A stretch of 5,053 bases of DNA. It comes from Planctomycetota bacterium. Its GTDB lineage: Bacteria > Planctomycetota > UBA1135 > GCA-002686595. The stretch's first letter is position 1; each line of letters begins with the position of its first letter. The notes below the pieces were generated by a model that saw only the letters and a program-made list of their open reading frames with translations, ran no database searches and was not told where the DNA came from. Both the position numbers and the translations under genes were made by a program. This document shows positions 1-5,053 of this stretch, in pieces. The stretch spans positions 1 to 5,053 of the forward strand of contig JAQBVH010000311.1 of assembly GCA_027623615.1 (NCBI GenBank), read 5' to 3'.

Positions 1-27
1 GGGGTCTCGATCTCGGGCACCCGCCTC

Positions 28-33
28 TATGGT
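28..33 (+). promoter_or_regulatory. TATGGT -10-like box ahead of the EEP gene
   Basis: TATGGT fits the TANNNT form of a bacterial -10 element and ends 7 nt before the ATG at 41. No -35 hexamer close to TTGACA is visible 16-18 nt further upstream, though only 27 nt are available. No Shine-Dalgarno sequence lies between the box and the ATG. This favours a leaderless transcript starting at or near the ATG at 41. It also makes the in-frame ATG at 29 likely part of the promoter rather than the start. The same arrangement recurs before two other genes here. Confidence 0.45.
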
Positions 34-40
34 CGTGCCC

Positions 41-949
41 ATGCACCTCGATCGACGCACCCTCCTCGGCGCCGGCGCAGGCCTGGCGCTGACCGGCATC
101 ACCTCGTCCGCTCCCCACCGCGCGGGCTCCCTGCGCGTGATTGTCTACAACGTCCACGCCTTTGGACCCGTCGCGGAGACGGACGAAGGCAAGCAGCTCG
201 CCGGCCGCGTGCGCGAGAACCTCGTCGAGCACTACGCGCTCGAACTCGGGCTCTACCGCCCGGACGTCCTCTGCCTCCAGGAGGCCACCAGCGCGGAGCG
301 TGTGGCCACGCTCGCGAAGCGCCTCGGCATGCACCATCGCTACTTCCCCGGCGGGGCCAGGAACGACGACGGGAGCGTCCACCCGATGTTCAACGGCGCG
401 ATCCTCTCGCGGCTGCCGATCCTCGAGTCGCAGGACTGCCCCTCCCCTTCCGCGCAGGCCGACCGCAAGCAGATCTTCTCGCGCCACCTCGGGCGCGCGC
501 TGATCGACACGGGCAAGGAGGGCTTCGGGCCGGTGACGGTGATCGGGGCCCACATGTTGCCGGCCTGGGAGAACACGACCTCGATCCGCGAGGCCGAGAT
601 CGCCGCCCTGGGCGAGGTGACCGCCGACGACCGCTCGGCCGGCCGGTCCATCCTCGTGCTCGGCGACATGAACCACACCCCCGAAATGCCCGAGTACGCC
701 GGCTGGAAGACGATCGGCCTGACGGACTGCGCGGTGGCGCAGGGCGAGGGCTCGCTGCACACGCACCCGAGCCTGCGGCCGAGCCAGCGCATCGACTACG
801 TCTTCGCGGCCGGGCCGATCCTCGAGCATCTCTCGAGCTGCCGCACCCTGGCCGAGGGGCGCTTCCGCCAGCACGCGGGGGGGCCCGAGGTGCGCGGCAG
901 CTTTGCGTTGAGTGACCACATGCCCGTGATGGCGACCTTCGGGAAGTGA
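41..949 (+). CDS. Tat-exported endonuclease/exonuclease/phosphatase (EEP) family protein
   Basis: This is a predicted secreted metal-dependent phosphodiesterase or nuclease of the DNase I/exonuclease III/sphingomyelinase-like fold, 302 aa from the ATG at 41. The N-terminus is a short twin-arginine signal (D-R-R-T-L-L, Arg5-Arg6, then an Ala/Gly/Leu-rich stretch to about residue 20), implying export in folded form. The family motifs appear in order, numbered from this start: Asn37 in VYNVH, Gln80-Glu81 in LCLQEA (metal Glu), the NGAILSRLP block near 118-126, His171 in GAHM, Asp209 and Asn211 in GDMN, Arg250-Ile-Asp252-Tyr in RIDYVF, and Ser291-Asp292-His293 near the C-terminus. The catalytic set is therefore complete and the length normal. 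An ATG at 29 would add four residues, but it overlaps the -10-like box. The sulfatase gene follows after 21 nt on the same strand. The substrate (nucleic acid, phospholipid or other phosphodiester) cannot be told from sequence. Confidence 0.9.
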   Translation: MHLDRRTLLGAGAGLALTGITSSAPHRAGSLRVIVYNVHAFGPVAETDEGKQLAGRVRENLVEHYALELGLYRPDVLCLQEATSAERVATLAKRLGMHHRYFPGGARNDDGSVHPMFNGAILSRLPILESQDCPSPSAQADRKQIFSRHLGRALIDTGKEGFGPVTVIGAHMLPAWENTTSIREAEIAALGEVTADDRSAGRSILVLGDMNHTPEMPEYAGWKTIGLTDCAVAQGEGSLHTHPSLRPSQRIDYVFAAGPILEHLSSCRTLAEGRFRQHAGGPEVRGSFALSDHMPVMATFGK

Positions 950-958
950 AGCCGCGGG

Positions 959-964
959 TACCCT
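959..964 (+). promoter_or_regulatory. TACCCT -10-like box ahead of the first sulfatase
   Basis: TACCCT (TANNNT form) lies in the 21-nt gap after the EEP gene and ends 6 nt before the sulfatase ATG at 971. The 6-nt spacer, cggggc, is not a convincing Shine-Dalgarno sequence. No TTGACA-like -35 is evident at the expected distance. It may give the sulfatase its own leaderless transcript even though the spacing to the upstream gene would allow an operon. Confidence 0.4.
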
Positions 965-970
965 CGGGGC

Positions 971-2476
971 ATGCTTCGCACGACCGCCTCCCTGCTCTGC
1001 CTGTCCGTCGTCGTCGGCCTCGCCTGCGCCCTGCCCCGCACGGGCGAAGAGCCTGCACCGCAGGTCGACCGACCGAACATCCTGTTCATCCTCGCCGACG
1101 ACCAGTCGCCGTTCGACCTCCCGGTCTACGACCCCGCCTCCCGCTTGAACGCGCCGGTCCTCGCCCAGCTCGCGGCAGACGGGATGACGATCGACGGGGC
1201 GTACCACATGGGCTCCTGGTCGGGAGCGGTGTGCACGCCCTCGCGCCACATGGTCATGAGCGGGCGCACGGTCTGGCACCTGCCGCGCAACGGCATCAAG
1301 GGCGTGCAGCACAACCCCCTCTGCCCCGAGGACCTGCCCGAGCACACCCTCGCGGCGGTCTTCAATCGCGCCGGCTACGACACCATGCGCACCTGCAAGA
1401 AGGGCAACAGCTACGCGGCGGCCAACGCGCAGTTCACCGTCGTGCGCGACGCGACCATGCGCAAGGCCTCGGCGGAGGAGGGTAGCGCCTGGCACGCGCA
1501 GCAGGTCCTCGACTACCTCGCAGAGCGCGAGGCGAGCGGCGACGAGGACCCGTTCTTCATCTACCTCGGCTTCTCGCACCCGCACGATCCGCGCTGGGCC
1601 TCCGAGGAGCTGCTCGCGCACTACGGCGCGGTCAACGAGCTCGACACCCTGAACCCGAACCCGGACGCGCCGCCCCTGCCCGCCAACTGGCTGCCCGCCC
1701 ACCCCTTCCACGACGGGCAGCCCGGCCTGCGCGACGAGGTCAACGTGCAGGGCGTCAAGCAGAGGCGCGACCCGGCCACGATCCGCAACGAGATCGGCCG
1801 TCAGCTCGCCTGCAGCGAGAACATCGACATCCAGATCGGTCGCGTGCTCGCCAAGCTCGACGCCACGGGTGAGCTCGCCAGCACCTACGTGATCTACAGC
1901 GCGGACCACGGCATGGCCATCGGCCGCCACGGCCTGCAGGGCAAGCAGAACCTCTACGAGCACACCTGGCGCGTGCCGCTGATCGTCAAGGGCCCGGGCA
2001 TCGCGGCGGGCACCCGCGCGCAAGGCAACGTGTACCTGCTCGACCTGCTCGCGACCTTCTGTGACCTCTCGGGGGTCGAGGCCCCGGCCACGAACGAGGG
2101 CTCGAGCTTCGCCCCCGTCCTGCGCGGCGAGCGCGAGACGATCCGCGACGTGCTCTACGGCGTCTACGCCGGCGGCACGAAGCCCGGCATGCGCTGCGTG
2201 CGCAAGGGCGACTGGAAGCTGATCAAATACGACGCCCTCGACGGGCGCGTGCGCGAGACCCAGCTCTTCAACCTGGCCGAGAACCCCAGCGAGTTCCTCC
2301 CCCAGCACTACGTCGCGCCGGTGGTCGCCCTGACCGGCGTCGCGCCGACTCGCGAGCAGACCGACCTGGCGGAGGACCCGCGCTACGCGGTGAAGCTGGC
2401 CGAGATGGAAGCGCTGCTGCTGTCCGAGATGCTGCGGCTCGACGATCCGTACCGACTCTGGGATCAGGAGGAATAG
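971..2476 (+). CDS. Secreted type I sulfatase (formylglycine-dependent, CTPSR type)
   Basis: Predicted sulfate-ester hydrolase of the alkaline-phosphatase-like superfamily, 501 aa. Residues 1-20 form a signal peptide. Cys19 after G-L-A is a weak lipobox, and A-C-A could instead be a signal peptidase I site, so it is either a lipoprotein or a free secreted protein. Active-site elements in order: Asp43-Asp44-Gln45 (metal ligands) in FILADDQ; C88-T-P-S-R92, the signature whose Cys is oxidised to formylglycine; His205 in SHPHDP; Asp312-His313 (metal) in SADHG; and Lys325 in the GLQGKQNLYEH block followed by RVPLI. In an ungapped comparison with the usual GY.T...GK-W-H-L-G motif, Lys143 is kept but the His position is Gly145 (TCKKGNSY). 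The start at ATG 971 opens the signal peptide directly. A GTG 25 nt upstream is in another frame. The maturase must be encoded elsewhere. The sulfated substrate is unknown. Confidence 0.93.
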   Translation: MLRTTASLLCLSVVVGLACALPRTGEEPAPQVDRPNILFILADDQSPFDLPVYDPASRLNAPVLAQLAADGMTIDGAYHMGSWSGAVCTPSRHMVMSGRTVWHLPRNGIKGVQHNPLCPEDLPEHTLAAVFNRAGYDTMRTCKKGNSYAAANAQFTVVRDATMRKASAEEGSAWHAQQVLDYLAEREASGDEDPFFIYLGFSHPHDPRWASEELLAHYGAVNELDTLNPNPDAPPLPANWLPAHPFHDGQPGLRDEVNVQGVKQRRDPATIRNEIGRQLACSENIDIQIGRVLAKLDATGELASTYVIYSADHGMAIGRHGLQGKQNLYEHTWRVPLIVKGPGIAAGTRAQGNVYLLDLLATFCDLSGVEAPATNEGSSFAPVLRGERETIRDVLYGVYAGGTKPGMRCVRKGDWKLIKYDALDGRVRETQLFNLAENPSEFLPQHYVAPVVALTGVAPTREQTDLAEDPRYAVKLAEMEALLLSEMLRLDDPYRLWDQEE

Positions 2477-2480
2477 CGGT

Positions 2481-2506
2481 CCGTGATGAAACAGCTTTCG
2501 TCACGG
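2481..2506 (+). terminator. Hairpin just after the first sulfatase, probable terminator
   Basis: Starting 5 nt after the sulfatase stop, CCGTGATGAAA pairs with TTTCGTCACGG around a CAGC tetraloop, giving an 11-bp stem with a single U-G wobble in the plus-strand RNA. In minus-strand RNA that wobble becomes an A-C mismatch, so the structure is stronger for plus-strand transcripts, consistent with ending the EEP-sulfatase unit. There is no downstream U-tract (tctggtgcg follows). It is therefore a hairpin-only terminator or an mRNA 3'-end stabiliser rather than a textbook intrinsic terminator. Confidence 0.6.
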
Positions 2507-2579
2507 TCTGGTGCGCCGTGGTCCTGGGTGGTCACGCGACTCCTCTGCGAGTCTCGGAGGAGGCGCAACGCCGCAGCGC

Positions 2580-2636
2580 GCCCGTACGGGCCGATCGATA
2601 TGCCGCATAAGAGTGAATCACACCACTAGATGCTAG
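2580..2636. repeat. Chain of adjacent short palindromes in the convergent gap
   Basis: Five near-contiguous palindromic units occupy 57 nt: GCCCGTACGGGC (2580-2591, perfect), CGATCG/ATCGAT (2592-2599), TATGC-C-GCATA (2599-2609), GTGA-A-TCAC (2613-2621) and CTAG-atg-CTAG (2626-2636). The last reaches into the stop codon of the minus-strand small gene. The stretch from 2592 on is about half GC, clearly below its surroundings. Just upstream, CTCCTC (2540-2545) pairs with GAGGAG (2557-2562), and GACTC (2538-2542) with GAGTC (2549-2553). The rest of the 156-nt gap between the convergent genes holds the terminator hairpin and no gene I can support. The role is unknown: a repeat element, a mobile-element end, a protein-binding region or chance are all possible. 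Confidence 0.45.
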
Positions 2637-3088
2637 AGCGCGTCGCGGCTGGCGCATAGGTCGTCGAGCAGCCGCGCGACGGATCCCTCGACCGAGGGGG
2701 AGTCCGCGTCCGCGCTGAAGTCGCGCACCCCGTGGACGAAGTCCGCGATCTCGCTCGGGAGCGTGCTCCAGCCCTCCCGCTCGGTCCACCCCACCCGCAG
2801 GGTGACCGCCTCGCCCTGCCGCGCGACCTGGACGCAGGACATGCACTGGTCGAAGTAGCCGAAGGGCAGGTGCAGGACCGCGTCGAGCTCGAGCTGCTCC
2901 ACGGCCTCGATCCACTGATCCAGGAGGCGTCGCAGCTGCCGGCCGACCTTGCCCCGGTCCTCGACCCCAGGCTCCACCCCGGGGTCGAGGGCCAGGTAGT
3001 AACCGTCCCCGAGGTACGACGCCCCGCCGAGGGTCAGTCGCAGGTCCTCGTGGATGCCCTCCACGGCCAGGTGCTCGACGCGGATCAA
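2633..3088 (-). CDS. Uncharacterised 151-aa protein overlapping the second sulfatase
   Basis: I do not recognise a named function. The product is 151 aa, soluble, acidic, with no signal peptide or membrane segment, so it is presumably cytoplasmic. The region about 20-35 is rich in Gly/Tyr (LGGASYLGDGYYLALDPG). Residues 48-68 look helical (RQLRRLLDQWIEAVEQL), followed by LPFGYFDQ and a C82-M-S-C85 pair. Then comes a strand-like segment ending in GWTEREGW...LPSEI (100-114), and a C-terminal helix. The reading frame is convincing: third codon positions are almost all G or C and the composition is balanced, unlike the Arg/Ala/Pro-rich opposite frames. The start is TTG at 3088, overlapping the sulfatase TGA (TTGA), with an SD-like GAGGA upstream, so translation is probably coupled. 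A GTG seven codons in is an alternative start. From memory only, the LPF...DQ...GW..EGW..PS pattern resembles an uncharacterised bacterial family. Confidence 0.72.
   Translation of the reverse strand: MIRVEHLAVEGIHEDLRLTLGGASYLGDGYYLALDPGVEPGVEDRGKVGRQLRRLLDQWIEAVEQLELDAVLHLPFGYFDQCMSCVQVARQGEAVTLRVGWTEREGWSTLPSEIADFVHGVRDFSADADSPSVEGSVARLLDDLCASRDAL
2959..2990. repeat. Perfect 10-bp inverted repeat inside the small gene
   Basis: CCTCGACCCC (2959-2968) and GGGGTCGAGG (2981-2990) are exact reverse complements separated by 12 nt. On the coding (minus) strand the region encodes D-P-G-V-E-P-G-V-E-D, where a 12-nt unit encoding P-G-V-E appears twice. The inverted symmetry may simply be a by-product of that tandem duplication in GC-rich codons, but a stem-loop in the mRNA is possible. 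Confidence 0.6.
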
Positions 3089-4845
3089 TGCTGCAGGGTC
3101 CTCACCGAGGCGAAGTACGCGCCGTGCTCTTTTCCATCGGGTCGGCGCAGGGTCGTCAGCAGGTCTACCGGTCCCTCGGGCAGCTCGACGCGGAAGGCCG
3201 CGTGGGTCGCCGCGGGCTCGATCCTCAGGTCCTGGGTGAGCTCACCCATCGCGATCGTCGCGTGGACCATGTCCATCGCCCGCTCGAGGTGCGCCGGCCA
3301 GCGGTAGAGGGTCACCTCGTAGCGCCCGGCCTGCGCCACCTCGAGCGCCCAGGGCCCGTTGCCCAGGTAGCCGCTGCGCACGTGGTTCTGGTGCCAGGGC
3401 GTGCCTTGATCCTCCGTGTGCCAGTCGTGCGACATCAGCGCGACCGGGTCCTCGACGTCGCCCACGCGGATGCGCACCTTCTCGTCGAGGACACTCCCGA
3501 ACGAGTCCCACCAGCCCTCGTACGCGCCGCGCAGGGACGCGACGAGCTCGGGGTGCTCCCCGGCCACGTCGGTGGCCTGGCCCGGGTCGGCGAGGACGTC
3601 GTACAGCTCCGCGCCATTGATGAGCCGCCAGCGCTGGGTCATCACCGCGCACTTGCGCCAGGGCCGCGGGTACTCGATGCGCTGGGAGTGCACGAACAGG
3701 GTCCGCTGGGCGAGGCCATGCTCCTCCCCGCGCAGAACGGGCGCGAGGCTCGCGCCGTCGAGCGGGCGCTGACCAGCGGGTGCTGCGCCGGCCAGGTCCG
3801 CGAGGGTCGGCAGCACGTCGACGTGTGCGGCCAGCAGGTCGATGTCGCGCGGCGCGCCGAGCTTGCCAGCGGGCCAGTGAACGAAGAACGGAACGCGGTG
3901 CCCGCCCTCGTACTCCGAGCCCTTCTTGCCGCGCATGCCCGCGTTGAACCCCGGCCACCTGCCGCTCTCGAGCTCCGCCCTCGTCGGCTGGTCCCCCGCC
4001 GCCGTGCCGTTGTCGGTCATGAAGACGAGCACGGTGTTCTCGGCCAGGCCCAGCTCCTCGAGCCGCGCGCGCAGCGCGCCGACGTTGTCGTCGATGTTCT
4101 CGATCATCCCGTGGAACTTCGCCATCGTCCCCCCCAGTCCGGCGTCGACGTAGGGCTGGGAGTAGGACTCGTCCACGAGGAAGGGCCCGTGGGGCGCGTT
4201 GGTCGACAGGTACGCGAAGAAGGGCCGCTCGTCGTCGGCCTCGACGAACTCGAGCGCCTCGTCGAACCAGACGTCGGTGCAGTACCCCGCGAACGGCCGC
4301 CACTCGCCGTTCACCTCGTAGGTGTCGTCGAAGTAGTCGTTGTCCCAGTAGTCCGGCCCCTGCCCGACGCCGCCGCCGTGGTGCCAGACCACGTGCTCGA
4401 AGCCCTGGTCCTGGGGCCGGCTCGGGCAGTTGTCGCCGAGGTGCCACTTGCCGAACATCCCCGTGCGGTAGCCCGCCTCCTGGAACATCTCGGCCAGGGT
4501 GCGCTCGCTCGGGTCGAGCAGGGAGCGCCCCATGATCGTGTGCCAGACCCCGGTGCGCGTGGAGTAGCGCCCGGTCATCAGCGCGCTGCGCGTCGGCGAG
4601 CAGGTCGGGTCCACGTGAAAGTTGGTGAAGCGCACGGACTCCCCGTGGAGCTGATCGAGGTGCGGCGTGCGGATCTTCCCGTTGCCGTGCACGGCCAGGT
4701 CACCGTAGCCCTGGTCGTCGGTGATGATCACCAGGACGTTGGGGCGCGCCGTGTCCTCCGCGGCGTGACGGACGCCGGTCTGTGCGCAGGCGACGGCCAG
4801 GTGGGCGAGGGCGAGGACGGGCAGCGAGCGAGGCGCGGAGATCAT
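3085..4845 (-). CDS. Secreted arylsulfatase-type sulfatase with C-terminal accessory domain (CSPTR type)
   Basis: Predicted formylglycine-dependent sulfatase, 586 aa from the ATG at 4845. I chose this start because it opens directly into a signal peptide (about residues 1-20, ending A-V-A-Cys20, a possible weak lipobox). A start at 4968 would add 41 Arg/Gly-rich residues in front of it and overlap the divergent gene. Motifs in order: Asp43-Asp44-Gln45 (metal); C82-S-P-T-R86 (formylglycine signature) followed by SALMTGRY; Lys133 and His135 in GKWHLG; His219 in NAPHGP; Asp278-Asn279 in MTDNG (metal); and Lys307/Lys308 in GMRGKKGSEYEGGHRVPF. All expected catalytic elements are present. After the catalytic domain (to about residue 450), roughly 135 residues carry HDWHT, PWHQNHVRSG and AGRYEVTLYRWP, probably a beta-rich accessory module. 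The gene overlaps the next one by 4 nt and is divergent from the methyltransferase-like gene. Substrate unknown. Confidence 0.93.
   Translation of the reverse strand: MISAPRSLPVLALAHLAVACAQTGVRHAAEDTARPNVLVIITDDQGYGDLAVHGNGKIRTPHLDQLHGESVRFTNFHVDPTCSPTRSALMTGRYSTRTGVWHTIMGRSLLDPSERTLAEMFQEAGYRTGMFGKWHLGDNCPSRPQDQGFEHVVWHHGGGVGQGPDYWDNDYFDDTYEVNGEWRPFAGYCTDVWFDEALEFVEADDERPFFAYLSTNAPHGPFLVDESYSQPYVDAGLGGTMAKFHGMIENIDDNVGALRARLEELGLAENTVLVFMTDNGTAAGDQPTRAELESGRWPGFNAGMRGKKGSEYEGGHRVPFFVHWPAGKLGAPRDIDLLAAHVDVLPTLADLAGAAPAGQRPLDGASLAPVLRGEEHGLAQRTLFVHSQRIEYPRPWRKCAVMTQRWRLINGAELYDVLADPGQATDVAGEHPELVASLRGAYEGWWDSFGSVLDEKVRIRVGDVEDPVALMSHDWHTEDQGTPWHQNHVRSGYLGNGPWALEVAQAGRYEVTLYRWPAHLERAMDMVHATIAMGELTQDLRIEPAATHAAFRVELPEGPVDLLTTLRRPDGKEHGAYFASVRTLQH
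3099..3103 (-). promoter_or_regulatory. Shine-Dalgarno-like GAGGA for the small overlapping gene
   Basis: On the minus strand GAGGA (within GTGAGGACC) sits 10 nt before the TTG at 3088, inside the end of the sulfatase coding sequence. The spacing is a little long. It helps support the TTG start, and it contrasts with the lack of any such sequence before the genes that lead transcription units in this window. Confidence 0.4.
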
Positions 4846-4851
4846 GCGGGC

Positions 4852-4857
4852 AGTGTA
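4852..4857 (-). promoter_or_regulatory. TACACT -10-like box ahead of the second sulfatase
   Basis: Read on the minus strand, TACACT (TANNNT form) ends 6 nt before the sulfatase ATG at 4845, the same spacing as the box before the plus-strand sulfatase. The spacer gcccgc holds no Shine-Dalgarno sequence. The purine-rich GGGGGAGG further upstream is too far away to serve as one. This supports both the start choice and a leaderless transcript. Confidence 0.45.
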
Positions 4858-4932
4858 GGTTGCCCCGCACCTCCCCCGGGTGACCAGGCAATGCAGGCGG
4901 CGCGGGGCCTTGCCCGCCCTCGCCCCACCCGT

Positions 4933-4938
4933 CACCCT
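4933..4938 (+). promoter_or_regulatory. Weak CACCCT -10-like box ahead of the methyltransferase-like gene
   Basis: CACCCT ends 6 nt before the ATG at 4945, matching the position of the TANNNT boxes elsewhere in the window, but its first base is C instead of T. No Shine-Dalgarno sequence is present; the spacer is all C. It is offered mainly because position and context agree with the other three. Confidence 0.2.
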
Positions 4939-4944
4939 CCCCCC

Positions 4945-5053
4945 ATGCCCCTCCCCGAACGACTCCACGGCTGGAAGGAGCCCGGCGTGGCCGAGGCCTA
5001 TGACCGCCGGCGCTTCGCGGGCGCGGGGGGGCGTCGCAAGCAGCGGTGTGACG
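4945..5053 (+). CDS. N-terminus of a probable class I SAM-dependent methyltransferase (runs off the window)
   Basis: An open frame begins at ATG 4945 and continues without a stop to the window edge, giving 36 complete codons. The peptide begins MPLPERLHGWKEPGVAEAYD and then has an RRRF/GAGGRR stretch. A W...VAEAYD..RF.G..GR..QR pattern is typical of the helix that precedes the Rossmann core in many small class I methyltransferases. The SAM-binding motif itself lies beyond the window, so neither fold nor substrate is confirmed. It is divergent from the second sulfatase across a 99-nt intergenic region that must hold both promoters. The call is by pattern recall and remains tentative. Confidence 0.5.
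   Translation, partial: MPLPERLHGWKEPGVAEAYDRRRFAGAGGRRKQRCD

Noticed and set aside
28..37. ATG at 29 as the EEP gene start
   Set aside because: It lies inside the TATGGT box and adds only four residues. ATG 41 has the box at the same offset as the other genes. The choice is not certain.
946..1485. Plus-strand frame from GTG 946 overlapping the first sulfatase
   Set aside because: It is a Pro/Arg/His-rich out-of-frame shadow. The sulfatase start at 971 has a signal peptide and intact motifs.
2580..2636. CRISPR array or tRNA/riboswitch in the convergent gap
   Set aside because: There are no direct repeats with regular spacers and no cloverleaf or conserved tRNA motifs. The palindromes are all different from one another.
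2532..2915. 127-aa minus-strand open frame running from the small gene into the convergent gap
   Set aside because: The product is Arg/Ala/Gly-rich and out of frame with the 151-aa gene, whose codon pattern is clearly the coding one.
2732..3307. 191-aa plus-strand open frame antisense to the small gene and the end of the second sulfatase
   Set aside because: It spans the junction of two better-supported minus-strand genes. Its composition (Leu, Pro, Arg, His, Asp) is that of a reverse-complement shadow of GC3-biased codons, and it shows no recognisable motifs or start signals.
3242..4447. 401-aa minus-strand open frame inside the second sulfatase
   Set aside because: It is extremely Arg/Ala-rich, a plus-one-type shadow of the sulfatase frame, which carries every catalytic motif.
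4846..4968. Longer N-terminus for the second sulfatase from 4968
   Set aside because: The extra 41 residues would precede a normal signal peptide, overlap the divergent gene start and span the TACACT box.

Overview
The window is very GC-rich (roughly 70% by eye). It looks like chromosomal DNA from a sulfatase-rich bacterium, most plausibly a high-GC planctomycete. That assignment is inference. It rests on two secreted formylglycine-type sulfatases of different subfamilies within 5 kb, one with the C-terminal module common in planctomycete arylsulfatases, and on a Tat-exported nuclease/phosphodiesterase beside them. No rRNA, tRNA, CRISPR array or intact mobile element is visible.

Layout: a Tat-exported endonuclease/exonuclease/phosphatase (EEP) protein (41-949, +) is followed after 21 nt by a secreted or lipoprotein sulfatase (971-2476, +). 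An 11-bp-stem hairpin begins 5 nt after that sulfatase's stop. A 156-nt convergent gap (2477-2632) then carries a chain of short palindromes in lower-GC DNA. On the minus strand a second sulfatase (4845 to 3085) runs by a 4-nt stop/start overlap (TTGA) into a small uncharacterised gene (3088 to 2633). A 99-nt divergent region separates the second sulfatase from the first 36 codons of a probable SAM-dependent methyltransferase (4945 to the window edge, +).

How the genes may work together: the EEP protein and both sulfatases are predicted to act outside the cytoplasm, on phosphodiesters and sulfate esters respectively, which fits scavenging of external organic material. The substrates cannot be read from the sequence. 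No sulfatase-maturating enzyme, glycosidase or transporter lies in the window, so formylglycine formation and uptake must be encoded elsewhere.

The points most worth a second look are these. (1) A TANNNT box lies 6-7 nt upstream of all three complete transcription-unit-leading starts, without Shine-Dalgarno sequences, suggesting leaderless mRNAs, whereas the overlapping internal gene has an SD-like GAGGA. (2) The first sulfatase lacks the usual His of the Lys-x-His active-site motif. (3) The small gene fused by overlap to the second sulfatase encodes a conserved-looking CxxC protein of unknown role. (4) The convergent gap has a chain of palindromes and an open frame continuing past the sulfatase stop. 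I found no clear evidence of a wholly new multi-gene system.
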